A stretch of 64,000 nt of DNA from Bacillus_BU sp051233475. Its GTDB lineage: Bacteria > Bacillota > Bacilli > Bacillales > Cytobacillaceae. This document shows, one piece after another, positions 1 through 7,532 of this stretch. Every line of letters starts with the position of its first letter. Positions within the stretch are counted from its first letter, which is position 1. The notes below the pieces were generated by a model. That model ran no database searches and was not told the origin of the DNA. It saw nothing but the letters and a program-made list of their open reading frames with translations. The position numbers and the translations under genes are program-made. The DNA lies in contig NZ_JBKFGH010000018.1 of NCBI RefSeq assembly GCF_051233475.1, forward strand, positions 1 through 64,000, written 5' to 3'.

Positions 1-2
1 CT

Positions 3-65
3 AAAGAGTTCTTAAAACAGTTTGAAGCAGGACTAATAAATCATAAAAAACCAATCGCTGTATAG
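3..65 (+). CDS. 3' end of an unidentified gene (partial)
   Basis: An open frame enters from the left window edge and ends at TAG 63-65. It encodes about 20 residues, a lysine-rich amphipathic tail ending in KPIAV. Nothing identifies the family. The only support is the open frame and a following A+T-rich spacer that suits a gene end, so this could be chance. Confidence 0.35.
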   Translation, partial: KEFLKQFEAGLINHKKPIAV

Positions 66-410
66 ATAAAAAAGTTTTTTTAAAAACAAAGGAATCGTGA
101 GTAAACATGAGTATATGTCCAAACTTAGGGGGTTGACCCGATATATTTTTTAACTTGTCCCATATTCACATTTAAACGAGCATAAACTCTTTCCCGCGAG
201 CAAATATTTTAAAAAAAATGCGGAAAATCCGAAAAAAACACGTTTTTTTGAAGAAATTACAGGTTTTCCTCAAAAAAATAACCTTTTTTTAAAAAATCCG
301 GGCCATTTTCAAAAAATAAGTTGTTTTTTAATAAAAAACTCCTCAGTTAGCTGTATATTGGAACCAAGCGACTTCTCAAATACACAATCAAAATTTCATA
401 AGCATAATCA
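66..410. repeat. A+T-rich gap with degenerate A-tract/T-tract palindromes
   Basis: No gene is seen in this stretch between a possible gene end at 65 and the yqkE terminator. From about 229 to 345 it holds three loosely spaced palindromes, each a run of 6-7 A, a 4-7 base loop, then a run of 6-7 T. They lie at about 231-249, 272-291 and 311-330, roughly 40 bp apart. A further A/T block lies near 67-82. The units are too diverged to call a strict tandem repeat. Confidence 0.45.
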
Positions 411-450
411 AAAAAAGATAACCCAAGGTCGTATGCACCTTGGGTTATCT
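411..450 (-). terminator. Intrinsic terminator of yqkE
   Basis: A perfect 13-bp stem (416-428 with 438-450) has a 9-base loop. Read on the minus strand it is followed by a run of seven T. It begins 15 bp past the yqkE stop. Confidence 0.9.
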
Positions 451-464
451 CTGTTTCAAACCGT

Positions 465-719
465 TTATTTAAAATCCTTCCAGCTCATTGAGCTTTCATT
501 TAGCATCTCTTCGAATGATTTGTTTTTCTCTTTTAATCGTCTTTCCTCTTTTAGGCGCAGCTCCTCTGCTTCCTTCTTCCGTTCTTCCTCTGCCTTCAGT
601 TCCTGTTGTTTGTTTTTCAGTTTATTTACTAAATCACCGTTAAGCATATCGCCCAGCGTCACAGCGGCTTCATCTTTTTTGGGTTTTTGATTTTGTTTTT
701 TTGAATGTTGTTTTTTCAT
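465..719 (-). CDS. yqkE: YqkE-like small charged protein (DUF3886 type)
   Basis: This encodes an 84-residue, very charged protein. The N-terminal 15 residues are rich in Lys and Gln. Residues about 18-34 hold a short ordered segment (TLGDMLNGDLVNKLK). From about 38 to 68 there is a Lys/Glu/Arg-rich coiled-coil-like helix. The ATG at 719 is chosen over an ATG seven codons upstream because GGAGG lies at the right distance before it. Size, composition and position beside yqkD match the B. subtilis YqkE family, whose role is unknown. No signal peptide or catalytic motif is visible. It is transcribed alone and ends at a strong terminator. Confidence 0.75.
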   Translation of the reverse strand: MKKQHSKKQNQKPKKDEAAVTLGDMLNGDLVNKLKNKQQELKAEEERKKEAEELRLKEERRLKEKNKSFEEMLNESSMSWKDFK

Positions 720-832
720 GCGAACGGACCTCCACTGCAATATTTCTTCATTATTATATCATCTGTGAGAAAATTGGGCATGAATAACGCCGCGACCTTT
801 CATCCATCTTATTAAAGAAAGGGGATGTTACG

Positions 833-964
833 ATGAGCCAAAAGCGTGAAAAAGGATATAGTCAAAAAGGAAAAACGTCGAGTGATACAACAAGACCAGT
901 AATGGCCGCAGAGGATATGGAAAAAGCCATACACCCAACAAAACGGCAAAATGCAAAGCAGTAA
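833..964 (+). CDS. Small hypothetical protein, 43 aa
   Basis: An ATG preceded by AAAGGGGATG opens a 43-codon frame with Lys, Gln and Thr in excess. The protein is hydrophilic, lacks cysteine and has no membrane segment. The stop is followed 7 bp later by a clear terminator, so the gene looks like a complete transcription unit. Composition resembles the small hydrophilic proteins that spore formers make late in sporulation, but I do not recognise the family and assign no function. A longer antisense frame over the same bases has no ribosome site and is rejected. Confidence 0.6.
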   Translation: MSQKREKGYSQKGKTSSDTTRPVMAAEDMEKAIHPTKRQNAKQ

Positions 965-971
965 TCTTTTC

Positions 972-1006
972 AGGTGACTCCATTGATTAGGAGGCACCTC
1001 TTTTTT
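972..1006 (+). terminator. Intrinsic terminator after the 43-aa gene
   Basis: A 10-bp stem (972-981 with 990-999, one mismatch) has an 8-base loop and is followed by CTTTTTT. Confidence 0.85.
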
Positions 1007-1107
1007 GTTCTATGCATAAATAAAGTGGTAAAATAAAGTGATTTCATTGGCTAACGCATGTTTATACCCACCTTTGAAAAGTTCTGTTTGGAGGGGAGGC
1101 TTTAAGT

Positions 1108-2040
1108 TTGAAAAAGAAAAAAGCTGCCGGACTATTGGGCTCCATCCTTTTAGCAGCATCATCGATTGGCGTTTATTTTTCAAATCGCCTTATGTATATG
1201 AAAAAGAAAGATGAAAAATTGGTTTTAATGCGGGAAGCCGCTGCAGGCCGATTTGACCCGATTCAGTTCGAGAGCTTGCCAAAACGTGAGGTTTTAATCG
1301 ATTCTCCGCTCGGTTATAAGTTAAAAACCATTTTGGTTGAACCACATAAGACAAATCGCTATATTGTGATTTGTCACGGCGTTACCGAAAATAAAATGAA
1401 TTCCGTTAAATATATGAACCTGTTTCTTGAGCGGGGCTTTAATGCGGTCATTTACGATCATCGCCGTCACGGCGAATCCGGCGGTAAAACGACGAGCTTT
1501 GGCCATTATGAAAAATTAGATTTAAAAGCCGTGGTCGATTGGCTTAAAAACGATAAAGGACCAGATTTGCTGCTAGGAATTCATGGCGAGTCGATGGGTG
1601 CTGCCACAACGCTGCTTTACGCCGGAATGATTGAGGATGGTGCCGATTTTTATATAGCTGATTGTCCTTTCTCCGACTTTAAGGAGCTGTTAGAATACCA
1701 AATAAAAAAAGATGTGAAGCTTCCGCCACGTTTGGTGCTTCCACTCGGTGATTTGTTTTTACGGCTCCGCGATAAATATTCGGTAAAAGAGGTATCACCT
1801 ATTTCTGTCATTGAAAATATCAAAAATCCGATTTTGTTTATTCATAGCCAAAATGACAAATACATTTTGCCTTCGATGACCGAGGCATTATATGAACGCA
1901 AACCCGGACCGAAGAAGCTGTTTTTGGCTGCCATTGGAGGTCACGCCCAATCTCTTAATGAAAACCGTACGGAGTATGAACAGGCGGTTGACGAGTTCTT
2001 GGAAGAGTGCGGGTTTAGGAATTCTAACGGAACAAGTTAG
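1108..2040 (+). CDS. yqkD: YqkD-like alpha/beta hydrolase, membrane-anchored
   Basis: This is a 310-residue alpha/beta hydrolase. Residues about 6-24 form one hydrophobic segment after four lysines, so the enzyme is probably anchored by its N terminus or secreted. The catalytic triad can be read: the nucleophile elbow GESMG puts Ser at 162, Asp is at 250 in HSQNDKY, and His is at 279 in GGHAQS. The start is TTG at 1108, eight bases after GGGGAGG. The substrate is unknown; relatives are annotated as esterases or peptidase-like hydrolases. It stands alone and converges on yqkB with a shared terminator. Family call is firm; activity is not. Confidence 0.85.
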   Translation: MKKKKAAGLLGSILLAASSIGVYFSNRLMYMKKKDEKLVLMREAAAGRFDPIQFESLPKREVLIDSPLGYKLKTILVEPHKTNRYIVICHGVTENKMNSVKYMNLFLERGFNAVIYDHRRHGESGGKTTSFGHYEKLDLKAVVDWLKNDKGPDLLLGIHGESMGAATTLLYAGMIEDGADFYIADCPFSDFKELLEYQIKKDVKLPPRLVLPLGDLFLRLRDKYSVKEVSPISVIENIKNPILFIHSQNDKYILPSMTEALYERKPGPKKLFLAAIGGHAQSLNENRTEYEQAVDEFLEECGFRNSNGTS

Positions 2041-2070
2041 TTCTATTAAATAAAAAACGGAATCTTTTCT

Positions 2071-2115
2071 AAAAAAAGGGCTGCTAAATTCATTCAACGG
2101 GGGCAGCCCTTCTTA
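2071..2115. terminator. Bidirectional terminator between yqkD and yqkB
   Basis: A perfect 8-bp stem (2077-2084 with 2103-2110) is flanked by seven A on the left and TTCTT on the right, so it can serve both converging genes. Confidence 0.8.
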
Positions 2116-2123
2116 CATCTAGC

Positions 2124-2450
2124 TTATTTTGTTTTATCAACTAAGCTCATTCTCGGATTCAAATATTGACTTGGACTTTTCAGCTGAAAGCAATTCGCGG
2201 TCACGGAAAAATCAAGACTCATCGTTTCATCAAAAAACACCAGCTTATCCTTTTCCATATATATGGTGCACTTGTTTGTTTTCACTTCTACTTCGTCTCC
2301 GGAGAGTTCCTTTACAAACCACAGGACTGGTACACCATTAACCGCACAGCCACAGTCCTCTATATCGTAAACCAGCTTCAGATAACCATCTTTTCCTGCT
2401 GTTTTTTCGGTTAACTTCTTTCCTGCTTCTTCCGTGATGATAATCTGCAT
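2124..2450 (-). CDS. yqkB: YqkB-like HesB/IscA-fold protein
   Basis: A 108-residue protein resembling the iron-sulfur biosynthesis-type fold of B. subtilis YqkB. It begins with a HesB-like start (ITEEAGKKL). It has a cysteine pair in DCGCAVNG near residue 33 and single cysteines near 61 and 86, not the classic C-x(n)-CGC pattern of A-type Fe-S carriers. A role as an Fe-S scaffold is therefore not shown. It is monocistronic. Its position between yqkD and the polymerase operon matches the B. subtilis arc. Confidence 0.75.
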   Translation of the reverse strand: MQIIITEEAGKKLTEKTAGKDGYLKLVYDIEDCGCAVNGVPVLWFVKELSGDEVEVKTNKCTIYMEKDKLVFFDETMSLDFSVTANCFQLKSPSQYLNPRMSLVDKTK

Positions 2451-2557
2451 GTTTTATATCCCCTTTCCCTTTGAACGCCTCCTATTGTAGCATATTTGTT
2501 TTTGGGTTTCTCTTTGTGCAACTATAAATATATTCTCATCTCCGCACTCACCAAAAT

Positions 2558-2890
2558 TTAATCCGCCAACCGAACATCATAAATATCCGTCAGCTTAATT
2601 TGATGTACTTCCTCAAAGCGGTCGACAATATGCAGCTTGCCCCCTAGTGCATCCCAATAATGAATTTTCCCTACGACGATTTCATAATTATGACTATGGT
2701 AATGACTGATTGTTACGAGTTGGTCAAATTCCATCGCACCAGAAATCGTTTCATTCATCTGCTCAAGCTGCTGTTCATCCAACTGCTTTTTGTATTCATA
2801 CGTATCCTCCTTGACCCAATCCCTCAGCATCTTTACATGCTCGGGCAACATCATCGATGTCCATTTAATTCTACCGCGATCACGAATCAT
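2558..2890 (-). CDS. yqjX: YolD-like protein
   Basis: A 110-residue protein of the YolD family. The start (IRDRGRIKWTSMMLPEH) is the family signature, followed by a helical segment and a beta-rich half ending in a D-I-Y-D-V motif. YolD-like genes usually sit next to Y-family polymerase genes in Bacillus and are induced by DNA damage; their biochemical job is unsettled. Here it follows the polymerase gene by 56 bp on the same strand and has its own AGAGGTGA site, so it is probably co-transcribed from the LexA-controlled promoter. Confidence 0.85.
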   Translation of the reverse strand: MIRDRGRIKWTSMMLPEHVKMLRDWVKEDTYEYKKQLDEQQLEQMNETISGAMEFDQLVTISHYHSHNYEIVVGKIHYWDALGGKLHIVDRFEEVHQIKLTDIYDVRLAD

Positions 2891-2946
2891 CCCGGCTCAC
2901 CTCTTTTTCAAAAAATAAAACCTTTCTTTGCACCGGCAGCAAAAAC

Positions 2947-4206
2947 CTATCTCTTATGCCCGCCCACAAGATTGGCTCTATGTCTGGACGTCCCCGCTTC
3001 GGTGTACGAAACGGCGCGCAACAAGGCGCCCGAGCCAAATCGATTGCGAATTCGATCGACCGTGTAGCCAAGCTCATGCTTTCTCCATCTGTTCATTTCA
3101 AACAGGCTTAATTGCATTTGGTGGTCATCGACAATATTCCCTAATGAAATCGCAATTTGCCGGACCGTTTTTCCTTGATAGTTCTCGTGAAACAGCTCTA
3201 AGCAAACGCGATAAAGATCCATCGTAATATTAGTCGGGTCGGCAATGGTTCTCGACCGATGGAAGCCGCCGCCAAATTCATCCTTGCTGTAAGTGATACT
3301 GAGACTAATCGTCCGTCCTGCTTTACGGCGGTTACGAGCTCGCCGCGCCACTTCCTCACACATCTCAAGGATCACGCTTTTAATTTCATGCTCCTCTTTA
3401 TAATCGCGCAGTAAAATCTGACTTTTTCCAAAGCTGATTTGCCCTTCGATAATCGGTGCGCCGATTTCGGAAAAATCAACACCCCAGGCGTGATAATACA
3501 ACTGATTGCCCATAATGCCGAATTTCTTTTCAAGCTTCTCCAAATCGTAACGAGCAAGCTGACCGACAGAAAAAATTCCCATGCTATTTAATGTTTTTTC
3601 GACTTGTCTGCCAATCCCCCACATTTCTCTTAACGGTGAAACGCGCCACAGCTTCGTTTGGACATCATCATACGTCCACTCCGCAATTCCTAATTTTTTC
3701 GCCTCCAAATCGAGACAAAGCTTTGACATGAGCATATTCGGGCCAATCCCGATTGTACAAGTAAGCTGAAATTCTCTCTCGATATCCTTTTTTATTTTTT
3801 CAGCAATGGTACGGGCATCTCCCCAAAGATTCGATGCACCATCGACCTTTAAAAAGCTCTCATCGACACTGTAAACATGAATGGCTTCCTTTGGTACAAA
3901 CCGGTGAAACAAGCGCGTAATTTCCGTGGAAATACGCAAATAGGTTGCCATTTTCGGCTCGACAATGTGAATGCGCGGATCGTTTGGAATCTCGAACATG
4001 CGCGAGCCCGTTTTAATGCCAAAATCTTTTTTCAAACGAGGCGAGGCAGCGAGCACGACACTTCCCTGCCGCTCCTGATTTCCGACCACCGCTAAATAAC
4101 ATTCAAGCGGATCGAGGCCAAGCATTACGGCGGAGCAGCTTGCATAGAAGCTCTTCATGTCGACGCATAATACATGCTGTTTTGGCATCTTGCTGTAATC
4201 CACCAT
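2947..4206 (-). CDS. yqjW: Y-family DNA polymerase, UvrX/YqjW type
   Basis: A 419-residue translesion polymerase of the ImpB/MucB/SamB (Y) family. Active-site carboxylates are visible: Asp16 in LCVDMKSFYAS, and Asp115-Glu116 in VYSVDESF. A helix-hairpin-helix region (MWGIGRQVEKTL) follows near 190, then the little-finger domain. QLSLF near 375 is a candidate sliding-clamp motif. The ATG at 4206 is preferred to an in-frame TTG at 4227 because GGAGAAGGG lies just before it. Upstream lie a TATAAT box and two LexA-type sites, so it should be part of the SOS regulon. The yolD-like gene follows. A second Y-family polymerase lies at 18108. Confidence 0.92.
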   Translation of the reverse strand: MVDYSKMPKQHVLCVDMKSFYASCSAVMLGLDPLECYLAVVGNQERQGSVVLAASPRLKKDFGIKTGSRMFEIPNDPRIHIVEPKMATYLRISTEITRLFHRFVPKEAIHVYSVDESFLKVDGASNLWGDARTIAEKIKKDIEREFQLTCTIGIGPNMLMSKLCLDLEAKKLGIAEWTYDDVQTKLWRVSPLREMWGIGRQVEKTLNSMGIFSVGQLARYDLEKLEKKFGIMGNQLYYHAWGVDFSEIGAPIIEGQISFGKSQILLRDYKEEHEIKSVILEMCEEVARRARNRRKAGRTISLSITYSKDEFGGGFHRSRTIADPTNITMDLYRVCLELFHENYQGKTVRQIAISLGNIVDDHQMQLSLFEMNRWRKHELGYTVDRIRNRFGSGALLRAVSYTEAGTSRHRANLVGGHKR

Positions 4207-4231
4207 AGCAATCCCTTCTCCACTCAAGATG

Positions 4232-4285
4232 CGAACATTAGTTCTTATCTTATTATACTCTTTATCTTAAGCGAATATGCGTTCG
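4232..4285 (-). promoter_or_regulatory. SOS promoter with two LexA boxes
   Basis: The sequence at 4232-4245 is CGAAC-ATTA-GTTCT and at 4272-4285 is CGAAT-ATGC-GTTCG. Each is near the Bacillus LexA (DinR) consensus CGAAC-N4-GTTCG, with one base off. The minus-strand -10 TATAAT at 4252-4257 lies between them. The -35 is weak. Repressor bound at either box would cover the promoter. Confidence 0.8.
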
Positions 4286-4328
4286 GTTTCAATGGAAATT
4301 TTATGGAGGATTTTTAGCCCAAAATAAA

Positions 4329-4352
4329 GAGGAGCTACCTGAATAGCTCCTC
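4329..4352 (-). terminator. Terminator of the DUF3221-type lipoprotein gene
   Basis: A perfect 9-bp stem (4329-4337 with 4344-4352) is followed on the minus strand by TTTATTTT, downstream of the lipoprotein stop at 4395. Confidence 0.85.
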
Positions 4353-4394
4353 CAACCGTTTTAAAAAAAGAAATCGAAAGTGAATAACACAGTC

Positions 4395-4910
4395 TTATTC
4401 CACTTCAATTTGTTGTGTCGCAAAATCATACCGAATCGTAACGGGATTCGGATTCTCCAATGTCAGCCCCGCTATCGTTGCTTCAAACAGCTCCTCAGTC
4501 CGCTTGCTCGCTTGAAACACGACCGGCTTCCCGTAGTTTGCTTCTGAATATTCAACAATTGCTTTTACAGCATCCTGCACTTGCTTATCGTCCTTATCTA
4601 CGATGACCACTATTTTTTTCACATCTGCCTGGGCCGGAAACGATTCTCGAATCGCCCCGTCAAACCAAGGCTCTACCTGTACCCCAATATCAAGATCGCT
4701 AAAGTTCATTCTCTTACCAGTGTCAGAGACAACTTTAACATTGCTACTTGCTGTAAAGTATGTATCGTTCACAAGGATGCGCTGGTCATCAATATCCGTA
4801 ATATAACCTGTTTTTGCTTTTGTTAAGTCAGCCTGACCGAAGCTGCTGCACCCCGCTAGCGCGAGCATCAAAAACAGAATCAATACACTAACCAAAGTAA
4901 AATTGCGCAT
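4395..4910 (-). CDS. Lipoprotein, DUF3221-like
   Basis: A 171-residue exported lipoprotein. After MR the signal segment is hydrophobic and ends in the lipobox LALAGC, with the lipidated Cys near residue 20. The mature part has a DUF3221-like beta-barrel signature (GYITDIDDQRILV, then DIGVQVEPWFDG) with short repeats of beta strand. The ATG at 4910 follows AGAGGTGG and replaces an ORF start 14 codons upstream that would spoil the signal peptide. A hairpin at 4921-4946 overlaps the ribosome site. Function unknown; it probably faces the cell-wall space. It lies downstream of yqjQ and may be read from it. Confidence 0.8.
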   Translation of the reverse strand: MRNFTLVSVLILFLMLALAGCSSFGQADLTKAKTGYITDIDDQRILVNDTYFTASSNVKVVSDTGKRMNFSDLDIGVQVEPWFDGAIRESFPAQADVKKIVVIVDKDDKQVQDAVKAIVEYSEANYGKPVVFQASKRTEELFEATIAGLTLENPNPVTIRYDFATQQIEVE

Positions 4911-4920
4911 CTTTAACCAC

Positions 4921-4946
4921 CTCTTACCATAATTGACGGATAAGAG
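4921..4946 (-). promoter_or_regulatory. Hairpin over the lipoprotein ribosome site
   Basis: CTCTTACC and GGATAAGAG form an imperfect stem. On the minus strand the right arm GGTAAGAG runs into AGAGGTGG, the ribosome site of the gene at 4395-4910, so folding could limit its translation. Confidence 0.35.
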
Positions 4947-4963
4947 CGGCAAAAGTTACATGG

Positions 4964-5761
4964 CTATTTTTTATTAAATGCCCGCTTTCCTACCCGCTCA
5001 ACGACCCGAGGAAACAGCGTATAAAAGATGCTGGCTGCATTCATCCAACGCGGCAAATTGATTTCCCGCGTTTTCGTGAGCATGCGCCCAACGACCTGGC
5101 GCGCAACGTATTCCGGCTGCAAAACCCACCGAGAAATATTTTTTAAATACGTGCCCTTTTCATCGGCAATATTGAAAAAATTAGTGGCAATCGGCCCGGG
5201 ATTAACTGTGGTAACATAGATGCCCAGGTCGGCAAGCTCCATTCGGAGGCTGTTTGAATAGCCGAGAACGGCATGCTTTGTCGCTGAATATACACTTGAT
5301 TTCGGTGTAGCCATTTTTCCGGCCTGTGACGCTATATTGATGATGTGACCAAAGCGGCGTTCCCGCATAACCGGAAGAACCATGCTTGTGCAAGCCAATA
5401 ATCCCACTACATTCACTTCAAACATGCTCTTAATTTCTTCAATTGATGCTTCATGAGCCTCGCGAAATATTCCGAATCCGGCATTATTGACTAACACATC
5501 AATATGTCCTAGAGACTGCAGCACGTCGGCGAACACAACTTTAATGGCGTTCGTGTCCGAAACATCAAGCTGATAAACGAGCACTTCCACCCCGAAACGA
5601 GTCTGTAACTCTTCTTTAAGGATTTCTAATTTATCCACACTTCTAGCCATCAGGACAAGCCGTGCACCGGCCTCCGCACAAAGGCGAGCCATTTCAGCTC
5701 CAATTCCACCTGATGCACCTGTAATCACCACATTTTTTCCGATAAGTCGTTCATTAGCCAT
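4964..5761 (-). CDS. yqjQ: YqjQ-like short-chain dehydrogenase/reductase
   Basis: A 265-residue classical SDR enzyme. The nucleotide-binding motif TGASGGIG is at 14-21, NNAG at 92-95, the catalytic Ser near 145, and YSATK gives Tyr158 and Lys162. All classical catalytic residues are present. Substrate is not predictable; the basic C-terminal tail (GKRAFNKK) is typical of the DltE/YqjQ subgroup. The start ATG follows GAGGTG. It lies 12 bp after the metallo-beta-lactamase gene, so the two form an operon, as in B. subtilis. Confidence 0.9.
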   Translation of the reverse strand: MANERLIGKNVVITGASGGIGAEMARLCAEAGARLVLMARSVDKLEILKEELQTRFGVEVLVYQLDVSDTNAIKVVFADVLQSLGHIDVLVNNAGFGIFREAHEASIEEIKSMFEVNVVGLLACTSMVLPVMRERRFGHIINIASQAGKMATPKSSVYSATKHAVLGYSNSLRMELADLGIYVTTVNPGPIATNFFNIADEKGTYLKNISRWVLQPEYVARQVVGRMLTKTREINLPRWMNAASIFYTLFPRVVERVGKRAFNKK

Positions 5762-5773
5762 AAAATCGACACC

Positions 5774-6736
5774 TCAATTTGCTTTATATCGATACGGAAA
5801 CTCCTTATTTATCATAGTAATTTCCTGCAATGAAAGCAAATAGTCAATTTGCGCCACAGTTTGCGATAAAGTCAGCACCAGCTCCCGTTCATAAAGGTGT
5901 GGAAATAAGCGCTGGCAAACCTCATAAACCGTCATTTCCTCACTTTTAAGCCACTCTTTCACCTGCATAGCCCGTTCATGCTGACGGCTAAGCCGTTTTT
6001 CGATTAAAGCCCCTGCATCAGTAATGTCATCGCCATGACCTGGATAAACAATTTGAATCGGAAACTGTGCCAAATTTTTCAAGGAAGCATTTAACTGCAG
6101 CTGCGGCTGTGGGCGATCCTGTTCCCCTGGAAGCGGTGGCTCAAGGAGAGGGTTTGGTGAAATATGAGGCAGTAATTGATCACCGCCAATATAAGCCCCA
6201 TCACTCTCACGAAACAGCCCGATGTGGCTTGAAGCGTGACCGGGTGTTTCAATCACCTTCCAGTCGCTTAGCCCAGGAGGTGTATCTCCTTCAATAAGAT
6301 GGCCGGTCAAAGTACGGTTACAGGAAAACTTTGTTGTTTTCCGAAACACGCCTTTCAACGCTAAAAACTGATCGGCTACACCAAATTCCTTTAAAGTTCG
6401 AACAAAAAAGGCTTCATTCTCCTCTATAAACTGCTCAGTAATTGTTAACCAACGCTGATTATAGGGATGACCATAGACTTCTAACGTTTCAGGAAAATAA
6501 GCAAGCAAACCGACATGATCGGGGTGATGGTGGGTAATAATAATTTGCTCAATATCATTTGGGGTCAGGTGTAAGTCATTGAGCTGTCTTACAAAGGAAT
6601 TCCATGATTCTTCGGTATTTGTTCCGGCATCAACGAGGGTTAATCGCTCTCCCTTAACAAGAAACACATTTACGTCACCAACTGGAAAGGGAGTCGGCAG
6701 CGTGATTTTGGCAATACCGTTTCTCCATTCTGTCAT
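5774..6736 (-). CDS. yqjP: YqjP-like metallo-beta-lactamase-fold hydrolase
   Basis: A 320-residue MBL-fold enzyme. The first metal motif HHHPDH is at 69-74 (H69, H71, D73, H74), followed by a glyoxalase II-like order: H in ETPGHASSH, D in GGDQLL, and H in VYPGHGDD. A C-terminal winged-helix-like region of about 70 residues (VYEVCQRLFPHLYERELV) is shared with human LACTB2-type proteins. Its substrate is unknown; hydrolysis of thioesters or RNA are both known in relatives. It is the first gene of a two-gene operon with yqjQ. Confidence 0.87.
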   Translation of the reverse strand: MTEWRNGIAKITLPTPFPVGDVNVFLVKGERLTLVDAGTNTEESWNSFVRQLNDLHLTPNDIEQIIITHHHPDHVGLLAYFPETLEVYGHPYNQRWLTITEQFIEENEAFFVRTLKEFGVADQFLALKGVFRKTTKFSCNRTLTGHLIEGDTPPGLSDWKVIETPGHASSHIGLFRESDGAYIGGDQLLPHISPNPLLEPPLPGEQDRPQPQLQLNASLKNLAQFPIQIVYPGHGDDITDAGALIEKRLSRQHERAMQVKEWLKSEEMTVYEVCQRLFPHLYERELVLTLSQTVAQIDYLLSLQEITMINKEFPYRYKAN

Positions 6737-6912
6737 TCAACCAACTCCTAAAAAATTATATTTAGATAAAAATCAATTAACAGAAATCCAATAAAAAGAA
6801 TAAATAATTTCAATAAGTAAAAGTATAAAGATAAGTATAACCTAAAATTCGCTAAATTGTCATTATATTCACATAACTACAAAAAAATAATAAAATTTCT
6901 ATTCATAATTAC

Positions 6913-6942
6913 TTGACAGACAAGCATTCCTTCTTGCATAAT
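6913..6942 (+). promoter_or_regulatory. Promoter of the proI T-box leader
   Basis: A consensus -35 TTGACA (6913-6918) is followed after 18 bp by CATAAT (6937-6942). Predicted start is near 6949, just before the T-box stem I. Confidence 0.65.
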
Positions 6943-6964
6943 CACTATAAAATTTACTAACGGA

Positions 6965-7212
6965 AAAATAAGCGATGAGTATGGATTAGTAAATGGGAAA
7001 TGACGCAAGAGAGTGAAGCTCACGGCTGAAAAGCTTCACCGTCCTCTGACCATCGAACCTGCCATATGAGCTGTTAGGGAAACCTAAACGTGAATCCTGC
7101 GTTAACGGAGCCAAAGCTGCACCTTTTTTGCACTATGAGAAAAGGTGAATAAAGGTGGTACCACGGAAGCTAAGACCTTTCGTCCTTTTTACGGACGACG
7201 GGTCTTTTTTGT
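6965..7212 (+). promoter_or_regulatory. T-box riboswitch, proline-specific, for proI
   Basis: The leader has the T-box layout: a long stem I region, the T-box core AAAGGTGGTACCACGG (7151-7166) in the antiterminator, and a competing terminator. The terminator pairs AAGACC (7172-7177) with GGTCTT (7201-7206) and TCGTCC with GGACGA, then runs into T. In the 3' side of stem I, CCT at 7058-7060 is followed by a purine and is the likely specifier codon, read by uncharged tRNA-Pro. Uncharged tRNA would favour antitermination, so proI rises in proline starvation. T-box control of proI is known in B. subtilis. Confidence 0.92.
7172..7212 (+). terminator. T-box regulated terminator of proI
   Basis: Two stacked stems: 7172-7177 with 7201-7206, and 7180-7185 with 7193-7198, followed by TTTTTTG. 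It competes with the antiterminator at 7151-7166. Confidence 0.9.
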
Positions 7213-7460
7213 TTAACTGTGTTAAAGAACAATGTTATTTTTAAACACTCTGTTGATTGGAGCGGAAGGTGCGAGACTCCTCTAAAATGCTTAGGCATTT
7301 TATCGTGCGCTGTTCATTCAAGGATGATTATTCACGTCCTGCGGGAGAAGGTGTCACGGGAGACCCCACAGGCGCTATGGCGCCGAGGAGGCTCCCGGAC
7401 TCCCCCGCGGAAAGCGAGCACCTGGAGCGGAAATCAACAGGCCTTTTGTTAATCAAGTAC
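7213..7460 (+). repeat. MITE-like palindromic element, copy 1 (with 59-bp insert)
   Basis: This copy lies between the T-box terminator and proI and is therefore transcribed in the proI leader. Its core runs from GTTGATTGGAGCGGAAG (7250-7266) to GGAGCGGAAATCAAC near 7437, forming a long imperfect hairpin. It shares most of its core with copy 3 at 46487-46803 in the opposite orientation. It differs by about 59 extra bases at 7279-7337 that start with the hairpin TAAAATGC/GCATTTTA and are bounded by a repeated CCT. Apparent reading frames across it are by-products of the palindrome. Confidence 0.8.
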
Positions 7461-7532
7461 TTGAAGCTCATGCTAATGACAACAAATAGAACCACACTAC
7501 AAAATTATTAAAATAAAGGGGAACAAAGATTC

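Noticed and set aside
812..997. 61-codon minus-strand ORF
   Set aside because: Lies antisense to the better supported 43-aa gene and its terminator and has no ribosome site.
7219..7511. ORFs over the MITE-like element before proI
   Set aside because: They follow the palindrome, lack ribosome sites, and similar frames appear in copy 3 for the same reason.
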